Below the pieces are notes generated by a model. It saw only the letters and a program-made list of their open reading frames with translations, did not search any database and was not told where the DNA came from. DNA of 22,483 nt from NCBI GenBank assembly GCA_007117555.1, contig SKGI01000084.1:1-22483 (forward strand), in the 5' to 3' direction. The stretch is from Candidatus Izemoplasma sp. (GTDB taxonomy: Bacteria > Bacillota_I > Bacilli_A > Izemoplasmatales > Izemoplasmataceae). Both the position numbers and the translations under genes were made by a program. Positions 15,683-22,483 of the stretch are shown here, in pieces; the first letter of the stretch is position 1; each line of letters begins with the position of its first letter.

Positions 15683-18600
15683 TTATTCATTCATATAAAT
15701 AGTGATTGAATCATAAAGCCCGTCTCTTATATCTTCAGCCATACTGCCTTTCAGCGCATCGCCTAAGATCATCGTTGTTTCCCCTTGACGCGTTACGGCA
15801 ATTTGATGAATATCGCAACGGTCAAAGGTATGGTCTCTTGAAGCATTCACATAAGTTACTTTGGTGTTTTTAAGGAACGTAAATTGAACCGTGTTGTCTG
15901 CTTTAAAAAACTTTTTATGTAAACGGGGTTTAAAGCGTAACACCAACGTATCGTTTTCAATGGTAAATGGGTTCCCCCCTGTCATCATCGTCACCCACAT
16001 AGACAACACTTCTACGGTTGAGCCACTTAAGCGAGCAAAAAAGCCTTGGCCGTGAATGGCGGGATCAGGATTGTTAGATGGGGCAATAAAACTTGAGTTT
16101 TCTAAAGGATTGCGACCGTATACATCTGGATCCATAAAACAAACAAAATTCGTTTCAATCGCTTCATAGAATTCTTCATATAAGCCCGCTTTTAACAACC
16201 CATACAAGTATTTATACGTCATATGCAAAAAGTTGCTTTCTCGTTCTAACCAACCCGGTGTGAAGGCATGAATACGACCGATTTCATGCGATTCTTCATC
16301 AAGCGGTACACTCGTTTTATACATTTTGAGTACGGAGTCATAGATGTCTGAGTGGGTAACGGCTTGATGCACCGCGTGACTCGAAGCTTGCATCAAACCG
16401 CTTTTAAGTAAGCGTGCTGGGGCTTCAAGAAACGGTGGCAGAGCATGTTTTGCATAACGAAGCGGCTTCACTGCAGGGTATTGTTTGTGTGTCAGAGCAG
16501 TGGGTGTGTCTAGCGATGCTTGTTCTAAAACATCATACGTTAAAAAGGTGGGCGGTAAGTAGTTAGACTGCTTTGTAAGGGTGTGCAATGCCTTGCTAAG
16601 CTGACCGCTTAACGTTTCAAGATAACGGTGAATGTCCTCTGAAGAAACTGATTTAGTCGTACCTGATAACCCAAATCGAACCGCTTCACGGTACTGTTCG
16701 CGCAACGTGACGCGTGAGGCATAATCGCCAAACTGGGCAAGACCCTCTAACAAAGTGACCAGTTCTTCTGGTAATGTTAATGGGCGTGTACTACGGTGTT
16801 CAAGAAGAAAGTGCACCACTCGCCACAGTTCAATCGTTTCTGAAACGCCCGAACCAAGCAAGCCTGGCAGACCGTTCATGGCATCATTCCAACCTGGTTT
16901 TTCCGCTTCCATCTCAATGCCGATATTTTCAGGATCGAGCTGGGCGTGCTTATTTAAAACGAGCATTAACAGCTTAATATAAAGTGTTGTCTCATAAGGT
17001 TTACCTTGACTCTTAACCCAGTTTTCTTGATAAGGATCCATATTCAAGCGTTTAATCTTTTCATGATCGAAATGACGCAAGCTACCATATTGACGAACTT
17101 TACCTTGAGGTGTTTTAACGATTTTTTCATGCTGGGGCTTCACCGTAACTGGGGTATCAAATGTTAAGTAGGACTGATCTTCAAACAACAAGTTTTCCAT
17201 CCGATCAGGATAGATGGCTTGATATGACTCAACTAAATCTAAAATGTATGTAAAATGATCAATCCAGTACCCTTCTCCATACTGTGCGTGGATGTGCGGC
17301 TCAGCAATCTTGATGATGTCCGCAAGATACTGTTCTGCGGGACTGCTTGTTTTCAGTTTTTTCGCTTCAACAAAGTTGACAATCGTTCCCGGTGTGAACG
17401 GTTTTTGTAAAAAGGTATGTAAACGGGGTGCATCCTCTTTGAAATGTTTTTCAAGGACGGATTGCGCGCCATTTTTAAGGATAAAGCGCATGCCGTTCAC
17501 GACAAGTGGGTTATAACCATCTAACTGAATTAAACTGGCAAAGAAACGAATGTTAAACCGACCGACTTCAGGGTGGATGAATGAATCAAGTCGACGATTT
17601 TGGCACACGTCGCGGAAGTTACCCCCACCTTGCGAGTAATATTCTGGCGCGAGACTAAAGAAATTATAATCCCGCTCGAGATCGCCATGGCGACGGGAGT
17701 AAAGATGATAGATCGTATCGCCGATTTTTTCGGGATAGCCCCCACGCAAAAAGTTATCGAGATAATTTTGTTTGACATATGCATCAAACAAAGGCACGGC
17801 TGTTTCGGTATGCACATCATTAAGCAATGATTCTAGCAATGTATCCATCTCAGCTTGTGCGACTTGAATGGCGTCTGCGTGAGCGATGTCTTTGAGTGTT
17901 GTTTTTAAGGTTTCATAGCGTGCTGCATGGCCGATCAAGGCATACAGTTTAACCGTTTCACCTGGTGCGAGTGTTTTTGTGAGTGGCACGAACGCACCTG
18001 GTATTTTATTGGCGGTGATTTGCGGTTGTTTAACAAACGCTTGAAACGGTGTCTCATAAAAGACTTTTGGGTGACGTTTAGATGTCTCTTGCCCAAATAC
18101 TGTACGCATATCAACCATCGGCCTTAGCCGTTTCGCCTCATCAAAGGCGACGTAAAATGTGCCATGCTCCACATCTTTCACTTCACTTGAATCATCCGTT
18201 GAAGCGCGCAGTACATAATACGCGCAATCATCTTCAAGGTGACGCACGTCCATCCAGCTCGCCAGCAAATTTGACGTCGCTTTGAACGCCATATTATCGA
18301 TGCCAGAAGGCAACAGTTCTGGGAGCCCATCTAATATTTCAAGATTCATGGGGGTGTTCGTTAAATTTTCAAACGTCACCGTACGCACTAAAGCCGCAAT
18401 CGGTTGGTTTGGAAGACCAAAGTAATCTATGGTCGTCTTTAAGCCGAGCGCTTCGTTCGTTTCGCTCAGCGCAAAACGTGCGCGACGGACAAACATCGAC
18501 TGTGGATGCACCCCAGCTTCACCAAAAGGTTCATACGTTTGGCCATGTGTTTTTATAAACGTTCTAAAGCCCGTTGTACTGACAGACTCGTACGCTTTAT

Positions 18601-18799
18601 TCGCGGGTGTAAAGGCCATGATGGGGTGGTTTTTATTGTTTAAGCCAAATCCCGCAATACCTTGACCACGGTTAACATAAAAGACCCACAAAGGAATGCC
18701 CATCTTTCCTGCGACACCTGGTAAAAAGTTCGCAAACGGGTTTTTAGATTGAAAATCATCCATCTTGAAGGTGCCTGTATTGCAATCATAAGCTGTCAT
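15683..18799 (-). CDS. GH94-clan glycan phosphorylase, probably beta-1,3-glucan type (GH161/GH149-like)
   Basis: This 1038-residue protein has no signal peptide, so it acts in the cytoplasm. Its start ATG at 18799 overlaps the GH30 stop as ATGA and is preceded by GAGGTGAT. The N-terminal beta-sandwich region contains GIPLWVFYVNRGQGIAGFG and PANKAYES. The (alpha/alpha)6 barrel region contains HGDLERDYNFFSLAPEYY, QYGEGYWIDHFTYILDLV and G636-W637-N638-D639 followed by AMNGLPGLLGSG, which resembles the WND pocket motif of GH94-type phosphorylases. A C-terminal region with MTGGNPFTIENDTLVLRFKP ends the fold. The length (over 1000) fits the GH149/GH161 beta-1,3-glucan phosphorylases better than the roughly 800-residue cellobiose enzymes. 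The expected reaction is phosphorolysis of beta-1,3-oligoglucan to glucose 1-phosphate. The family is fairly certain and the linkage less so. I have not assigned the general acid. Confidence 0.75.
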   Translation of the reverse strand: MTAYDCNTGTFKMDDFQSKNPFANFLPGVAGKMGIPLWVFYVNRGQGIAGFGLNNKNHPIMAFTPANKAYESVSTTGFRTFIKTHGQTYEPFGEAGVHPQSMFVRRARFALSETNEALGLKTTIDYFGLPNQPIAALVRTVTFENLTNTPMNLEILDGLPELLPSGIDNMAFKATSNLLASWMDVRHLEDDCAYYVLRASTDDSSEVKDVEHGTFYVAFDEAKRLRPMVDMRTVFGQETSKRHPKVFYETPFQAFVKQPQITANKIPGAFVPLTKTLAPGETVKLYALIGHAARYETLKTTLKDIAHADAIQVAQAEMDTLLESLLNDVHTETAVPLFDAYVKQNYLDNFLRGGYPEKIGDTIYHLYSRRHGDLERDYNFFSLAPEYYSQGGGNFRDVCQNRRLDSFIHPEVGRFNIRFFASLIQLDGYNPLVVNGMRFILKNGAQSVLEKHFKEDAPRLHTFLQKPFTPGTIVNFVEAKKLKTSSPAEQYLADIIKIAEPHIHAQYGEGYWIDHFTYILDLVESYQAIYPDRMENLLFEDQSYLTFDTPVTVKPQHEKIVKTPQGKVRQYGSLRHFDHEKIKRLNMDPYQENWVKSQGKPYETTLYIKLLMLVLNKHAQLDPENIGIEMEAEKPGWNDAMNGLPGLLGSGVSETIELWRVVHFLLEHRSTRPLTLPEELVTLLEGLAQFGDYASRVTLREQYREAVRFGLSGTTKSVSSEDIHRYLETLSGQLSKALHTLTKQSNYLPPTFLTYDVLEQASLDTPTALTHKQYPAVKPLRYAKHALPPFLEAPARLLKSGLMQASSHAVHQAVTHSDIYDSVLKMYKTSVPLDEESHEIGRIHAFTPGWLERESNFLHMTYKYLYGLLKAGLYEEFYEAIETNFVCFMDPDVYGRNPLENSSFIAPSNNPDPAIHGQGFFARLSGSTVEVLSMWVTMMTGGNPFTIENDTLVLRFKPRLHKKFFKADNTVQFTFLKNTKVTYVNASRDHTFDRCDIHQIAVTRQGETTMILGDALKGSMAEDIRDGLYDSITIYMNE

Positions 18800-20124
18800 A
18801 ACGCATCACCTCGTAACACAAAAGTTGATATACTGCGTCGGACACACGTCACATCGTGTGGACCCGTTGGCGTTTCAATTCGGATGCCGACATCGGCTTC
18901 ACTTTCATTTTGAATAATCAGAGCGATTGAGCCATCGGGATTTTTAAAGGCGACATGGCCAATATCAGGGTGTTCAAGCTTGCTTGCAATACGGATTGCG
19001 CCCGGTTTAACATGGGCAGAAAAATGTTGGATGGCATGGTAAGTGGTGTTGATGGTTAACGTATCAGCGGCCGCGTCATACAACATTGGGGCATCACAGT
19101 AGTTCCCGACATGATTGGGTCCACCTTGACTGTTTAAAATTAAGTTCCAATCAAGATAACCTTGACAGCCATTGCTAAAGTCACCAATCATATTGCGCGC
19201 ATATCGTTCGCCATTTTCAAAGACACCCGGTTGAGGCCCGCCTTCGATGCACCCTTCTGTAAAGAGTAAGCCTTTATCAGGAAATTCTTTATGGACCGTA
19301 CCCACTTGTTCAAAGTCCTCACTCACATACCAGTGAAAAGCCGTCCCCCAAACATACTGAGCGGCTTCAGGGTCGGAAAGAATGGCCCGTGCTCGTTCAA
19401 CCATTAAATCACGGTTGTGATCCCAAATGAGCAGTTTAACGTCTCGATATGGTGACGCATGAAGCATGGGGCCGAGATGTTCTTTAACAAAGTGTTTTTC
19501 TTCTTCTGCCGTATATTCACATGAATCCCAAACTTGAACCGCTGCAGGTTCATTTTGAACAGTGACCGCAAAGATTGAAAGACCTGCCTTCGTATACGCT
19601 TCGATAAACTTAATAAAATACCGTGCCCACAAATCATAATAGGACTTTAGAAGCTTGCCGCCTTGAGCCATTTGCTTATTTGTTTTCATCCATGCTGGTG
19701 GGCTCCACGGCGAGGCCAGTAAATCAATCGTGCGCCCCGCTTCAGCTTCGGCCGAGCGAATCATTGGCAACACATAACGCGTGTCACGTTCAATAGAAAA
19801 ACTTTCTAGCGTTGTGTCACCTTCATCAATATATGTATAGTGGCCCAACGCAAAATCACAACTGTGAATGGCGACGCGCCCAAGTGTGTACCCTAGACCC
19901 GTTAATGGATTGAAGTACGCTTCAAGAAAAGTGCGTTGATGTGCTTCAGACATCGAAGCAAACGTGATGGCGGCTGCTTCAGTGAAAGCGCCACCATAAC
20001 CTAAGACAGTTTGGTCGCGATCGGCTTCATCAAGAAAAAGCCTCAACGTCGTCGTTTCAGCTGGTCGTTTTACTTTTAAATGTCTAGTTCTTTGATATTT
20101 CGCCGTTTCATAATGATGAATCAT
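18796..20124 (-). CDS. GH30 family beta-glucosidase/glucanase, cytoplasmic
   Basis: This 442-residue enzyme belongs to glycoside hydrolase family 30 (glucosylceramidase-like, clan A). It shows the expected landmarks: the barrel start LGYGGAFTEAAA (about 41-52), LLASPWSPPAWMKTN (135-149), the acid/base Glu192 in TVQNEP, FHWY (263-266), the nucleophile Glu290 in LLFTEGC, and DWNLILNSQGGPNHVGN (325-341). A short beta-sandwich closes the C-terminus, as usual. There is no signal peptide, so it acts on imported material. The start ATG at 20124 has a GGGAGG site 6 bases before it, and it is the first gene after the control region. Subfamilies 1 and 3 include beta-glucosidases and endo-beta-1,6-glucanases. 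With a beta-1,3-glucan phosphorylase next door, trimming beta-1,6-linked glucose branches of laminarin-type oligosaccharides is a reasonable guess. Confidence 0.88.
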   Translation of the reverse strand: MIHHYETAKYQRTRHLKVKRPAETTTLRLFLDEADRDQTVLGYGGAFTEAAAITFASMSEAHQRTFLEAYFNPLTGLGYTLGRVAIHSCDFALGHYTYIDEGDTTLESFSIERDTRYVLPMIRSAEAEAGRTIDLLASPWSPPAWMKTNKQMAQGGKLLKSYYDLWARYFIKFIEAYTKAGLSIFAVTVQNEPAAVQVWDSCEYTAEEEKHFVKEHLGPMLHASPYRDVKLLIWDHNRDLMVERARAILSDPEAAQYVWGTAFHWYVSEDFEQVGTVHKEFPDKGLLFTEGCIEGGPQPGVFENGERYARNMIGDFSNGCQGYLDWNLILNSQGGPNHVGNYCDAPMLYDAAADTLTINTTYHAIQHFSAHVKPGAIRIASKLEHPDIGHVAFKNPDGSIALIIQNESEADVGIRIETPTGPHDVTCVRRSISTFVLRGDAL

Positions 20125-20142
20125 GGCGTCCTCCCAAACCTA

Positions 20143-20158
20143 ACTAAATCGTTTTCGT
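20143..20158 (-). promoter_or_regulatory. Operator-like repeat, copy 1 (proximal)
   Basis: The minus strand reads ACGAAAACGATTTAGT, which matches the copy at 20188-20203 at 14 of 16 positions. It lies 19-34 bases before the GH30 start codon, just upstream of the ribosome site, so a protein bound here would sit at or after the transcription start. The central CG within A and T runs is typical of LacI-family operators. No regulator gene is in the window. Confidence 0.45.
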
Positions 20159-20175
20159 TTATAGAATAACATACT

Positions 20176-20189
20176 TGTAAACGTTTTAC
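20176..20189. promoter_or_regulatory. cre/LacI-type operator-like site
   Basis: The plus strand reads TGTAAACGTTTTAC, matching the CcpA cre consensus TGWAANCGNTNWCA at 12 of 14 positions; the reverse strand also matches at 12 of 14. It contains the exact 8-base palindrome AAACGTTT. It abuts copy 2 of the operator-like repeat. Carbon-catabolite control or a dedicated LacI-type repressor are both possible. Confidence 0.45.
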
Positions 20190-20203
20190 TATAACGTTTT
20201 CGT
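20188..20203 (-). promoter_or_regulatory. Operator-like repeat, copy 2 (distal)
   Basis: The minus strand reads ACGAAAACGTTATAGT, the partner of the copy at 20143-20158. The copies are in the same orientation and 45 bases apart start to start, about four helical turns, so both would face the same side of the DNA. That spacing would suit cooperative binding, but binding itself is inference. Confidence 0.45.
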
Positions 20204-20248
20204 CTTTTATAAATAAGCCTTTATTTTATAAATAGTTCGTGTATATCA

Positions 20249-20287
20249 CCCAAAAACGCCTACCTTAATTGTGTAGGCGTTTGTGGG
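20249..20287 (-). terminator. Rho-independent terminator of the helicase gene
   Basis: The minus strand has a perfect 10-base stem (AAACGCCTAC / GTAGGCGTTT) with a 9-base loop and a run of five T bases at its 3' edge. Outer CCCA/TGGG pairing can extend it across one mismatch. It starts 33 bases after the helicase stop codon. It separates the helicase from the glucan operon transcriptionally. Confidence 0.82.
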
Positions 20288-20319
20288 TTATTTGTCATAG
20301 ATTTTCTTGATTTATATCG

Positions 20320-22483
20320 TTAAGAAGCTGATCTATTCTTCCAAAAATCTTTAAGCAAATCGATCATCATCTCGCCGTGTTCTACCGTTTGAACTTGCCA
20401 GTGTGCTGGCATGAGTGAACGGTAAAGTGTCGTGTCATAACGGGTATCTAGTAAAATCGCGATGCCTTGATCAGTCGCTGTGCGGATGACACGCCCAACC
20501 GCCTGAATGACCTTATTCATCCCAGGAAACGTATACGTATAATCGTAACCGTTAAAGCCGCGTTGATCAAAATACTCACGTAGATGTGCGGTTTGTTTAT
20601 TAAAGGCAGGTAAGGCGACCCCGACAATTAAAACCCCCGCTAACATATCGCCCACATAATCTACGCCTTCACTAAAACTGCCGCCCAATACAGAAAACAT
20701 CAATTTTGAGCGTTCGCCTCGGGTCTTAAATGTTTCGATAAATGTGTCCCGTTCAAAGGTCGTCATCGACCGCCTTTGGACCACAACATCGTAGCCTGTC
20801 TCATCAAAATCTTCAAGCACCATATCCATGTACGCATAGGAAGGGAAAAAGACAATATAGTTGCCCGTTTTCGCTTCAAGCATGGCATACAACGTGTCGA
20901 TGATATGTGTGACACTGCGTGGTCGATCGCGGTATTTCGTCGATGTCGTCGCATCCACAAACACACCAAGATGACGCGGATTAAATGGACTTGGAACTTC
21001 AAAGTGTTGGCCTTTTCCTTCCGTTAATAAGTCGGCGAAATAGGTGACGGGTTTAAGCGTGGCCGAAAAAAATACCGCGCCACCGCCCGCTTGGTCAAGT
21101 GTCTCATTTAAATGCTTTGCCGCATCAAGGCAAACAATTTCTACTGCGGGATCTAAGCCTTGGTCATTCGTCGTATACACAAAACGAAACGCTGCATTGT
21201 AATATTCACTAATGCGCATAAATTGTACCAACAAGAAATACCCTTCACGAATCGGCTTACGCATCGGATGCTTCTTATGGTCTTGAAGCCACTGATCAAA
21301 GCGGACCATCGTCTGGTGAACGTTCTCAAGCAACGTATTGTCAAGGGCGTTCTCGACATGATAATGCGTCTTGATGACGTCATAGTGAGCGATGCGGTCA
21401 TGAATCGCTTCAATCACTTTTTCAAGCTGCCGCGCAAGCCGTTTGACACGGTCCGTTTCACACTGTTTGGCCAAAGTTAACAGTGACGCAACATCCAGTC
21501 TAGCGGAATACATCGAGCGCGAACGTTCGACGAGATTGTGCGCCTCATCGACTAATAGCTTCGGTTTGAACGCGCCTTCTTCAAAAAACCGAATTAGGCG
21601 GATGCGTGGATCAAAGACATAGTTGAAGTCACAAATAATCACATCGGCGTGCAAGGCAATTTCAAGGGCAAACTCATGGGGACAAATCGTATGAAACTCA
21701 CCATACTGTTTAATGAGGTGTGCCGCATACACATCATCGTGCACAAACACATCTTCAAGCGCCGCACCTAAACGATTGTAAAAGCCTTTTGCATACGGAC
21801 AAATGTCTGGGTCGCAATCGACTTCATCGCGCAAACACATGGTTTCTTTTGAGTTGAGCGTCAGCGCTTTAATTTTAAGACCGTGTGCTTTAAGACGATT
21901 AACCATCTCAAGGGCAATGGTCTTTCCAGCATTTTTAGCGGTAAGATAAAACAGTTTTTCTTTGGCATCGTTTAATGTCTTAAGCCCTGCAAATAAGCCT
22001 GCGATTGTTTTACCGATGCCTGTGGGGGCAGTGGCATACACGATTTCCTTACGGATAAGCGTCTGATAGACGGCCCCCATAAAATGATACTGTCCTTCAC
22101 GAAAAGCTGGATACGGAAATGTTAGTCCTTCAAGGGTGCGTGTTTTTTCCGCTGCGTGGCGATCCATTATATCGACCCAATCAAGATACCTTGTGAGGGC
22201 CGCTTCTATTTGTGGTTTCAATGTCCCCATGCGTAGTTGTTTTGTGAATGTTTTAATTTGACGACTTTCTGTATGAATATATGTCAGCTGGCCTATAACA
22301 CTTTTGATCCCATGCATCAGACCATACAAATACGCATAAAATTTGAGTTGCATCATATGGGCAGGATATGTATCTTCTTGAATAATCGATAAATCGGTCG
22401 CGGTACTTTTTATCTCTTCAAGCACCGTTTTACCGGCTTGATTTAAAACCCCATCAATCTGGCCAGTGATGTGCACATCATGA
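20320..22483 (-). CDS. PD-(D/E)XK nuclease plus Fe-S XPD/DinG-type DNA helicase (5' end outside window)
   Basis: The frame is open to the window edge: His and Asp codons precede the GTG at 22476, so about 720 C-terminal residues are present and the true start lies outside. Numbering from that GTG, residues about 5-50 match the core of a Cas4/RecB-like PD-(D/E)XK nuclease: GQID (Asp8), LEEIKS (Glu21, Lys23) and QLKFYAYLYG (Gln43, Tyr47). The superfamily 2 helicase follows, with Walker A ATAPTGIGKT (148-157), DEAH (310-313), FFSATLKP, GSFSEGVDYVGD and QAVGRVIRT. Four cysteines in the right place (Cys214, Cys221, Cys226, Cys265) should bind a 4Fe-4S cluster as in XPD and DinG. It probably unwinds damaged or branched DNA in repair. 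Nothing links it to the sugar genes, and a terminator separates them. Confidence 0.9.
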   Translation of the reverse strand, partial: HDVHITGQIDGVLNQAGKTVLEEIKSTATDLSIIQEDTYPAHMMQLKFYAYLYGLMHGIKSVIGQLTYIHTESRQIKTFTKQLRMGTLKPQIEAALTRYLDWVDIMDRHAAEKTRTLEGLTFPYPAFREGQYHFMGAVYQTLIRKEIVYATAPTGIGKTIAGLFAGLKTLNDAKEKLFYLTAKNAGKTIALEMVNRLKAHGLKIKALTLNSKETMCLRDEVDCDPDICPYAKGFYNRLGAALEDVFVHDDVYAAHLIKQYGEFHTICPHEFALEIALHADVIICDFNYVFDPRIRLIRFFEEGAFKPKLLVDEAHNLVERSRSMYSARLDVASLLTLAKQCETDRVKRLARQLEKVIEAIHDRIAHYDVIKTHYHVENALDNTLLENVHQTMVRFDQWLQDHKKHPMRKPIREGYFLLVQFMRISEYYNAAFRFVYTTNDQGLDPAVEIVCLDAAKHLNETLDQAGGGAVFFSATLKPVTYFADLLTEGKGQHFEVPSPFNPRHLGVFVDATTSTKYRDRPRSVTHIIDTLYAMLEAKTGNYIVFFPSYAYMDMVLEDFDETGYDVVVQRRSMTTFERDTFIETFKTRGERSKLMFSVLGGSFSEGVDYVGDMLAGVLIVGVALPAFNKQTAHLREYFDQRGFNGYDYTYTFPGMNKVIQAVGRVIRTATDQGIAILLDTRYDTTLYRSLMPAHWQVQTVEHGEMMIDLLKDFWKNRSAS

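Larger units (their letters stand above)
20125..20248 (-). promoter_or_regulatory. A+T-rich control region of the glucan operon
   Basis: This stretch separates the helicase terminator from the GH30 start and is the only gap large enough for the main promoter of the downstream genes. It holds TATAAA-like blocks (minus strand at 20163-20158 and 20211-20206) and a TTTACA hexamer (20181-20176). No pair of hexamers sits at a normal 16-18 base spacing, so I cannot place a sigma-A promoter with confidence. Operator-like repeats within it are listed separately. No riboswitch-like fold was recognised. Confidence 0.5.

Noticed and set aside
20158..20234. A sigma-A promoter for the operon using the TTTACA or TATAAA blocks
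   Set aside because: TTTACA at 20181-20176 is only 12 bases from TATAAA at 20163-20158, and the other pairings lack a recognisable -35 hexamer. I left the promoter unplaced.
20320..22483. A Cas4/Csf4-type CRISPR or defence gene
   Set aside because: The nuclease-like and Fe-S helicase motifs fit a general repair helicase. No cas genes, repeats or other defence genes are nearby.

Overview
The window is about 22.5 kb, and every gene I can support lies on the minus strand, so transcription runs from high to low coordinates. Genes are tightly packed, many start and stop codons overlap as ATGA, Shine-Dalgarno sequences are strong, and TGA is used as a stop. Lipoproteins carry classical lipoboxes and sugar uptake is by ABC importers without outer-membrane components. 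This points to a low-to-moderate G+C Bacillota-type bacterium. The DUF5011-bearing lipoproteins and the phosphorylase would also suit an Acholeplasma/Izemoplasma-like lineage that keeps the standard code. That placement is inference; no rRNA or tRNA is present to settle it.

Layout in the direction of transcription. 22483-20320: 3' part of a PD-(D/E)XK plus Fe-S XPD/DinG-type helicase, closed by an intrinsic terminator at 20287-20249. 20248-20125: A+T-rich control region with repeated operator-like ACGAAAACG motifs and a cre/LacI-like site. 20124-15683: two cytoplasmic enzymes, a GH30 beta-glucosidase/glucanase and a 1038-residue GH94-clan phosphorylase resembling GH161/GH149 beta-1,3-glucan phosphorylases. 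15661-12365: a 1098-residue surface lipoprotein with two DUF5011 Ig-like domains and five CBM4-like modules. 12271-10931: a lipoprotein solute-binding protein with a strong intergenic hairpin on each side. 10872-6157: a membrane-anchored solute-binding protein fused to two carbohydrate-binding-like domains, followed by its MalF- and MalG-type permeases. 6160-1777: a secreted NHL beta-propeller/TPR-like/Yip1 membrane fusion and a DUF5696 protein. 1780-1: a second MalF/MalG pair, the last running off the window.

Reading of the system (inference from families and order): this looks like a beta-glucan (laminarin-type, beta-1,3 backbone with beta-1,6 branches) capture, import and phosphorolysis operon of about 20 kb. 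The CBM lipoprotein would hold glucan at the surface. Two binding proteins and two permease pairs would import oligosaccharides. The GH30 enzyme would remove branches or terminal glucose, and the phosphorylase would release glucose 1-phosphate at no ATP cost. No transporter ATPase is encoded here, so a shared MsmK/UgpC-type subunit elsewhere is expected. The least understood part is the block made of the fused binding protein, two permeases, the NHL-Yip1 fusion and DUF5696, which may be a specialised glucan-handling complex of undescribed function.

No stretch longer than 300 bases lacks a gene; the longest gap is 20125-20319. No mobile element, CRISPR array or RNA gene was seen.
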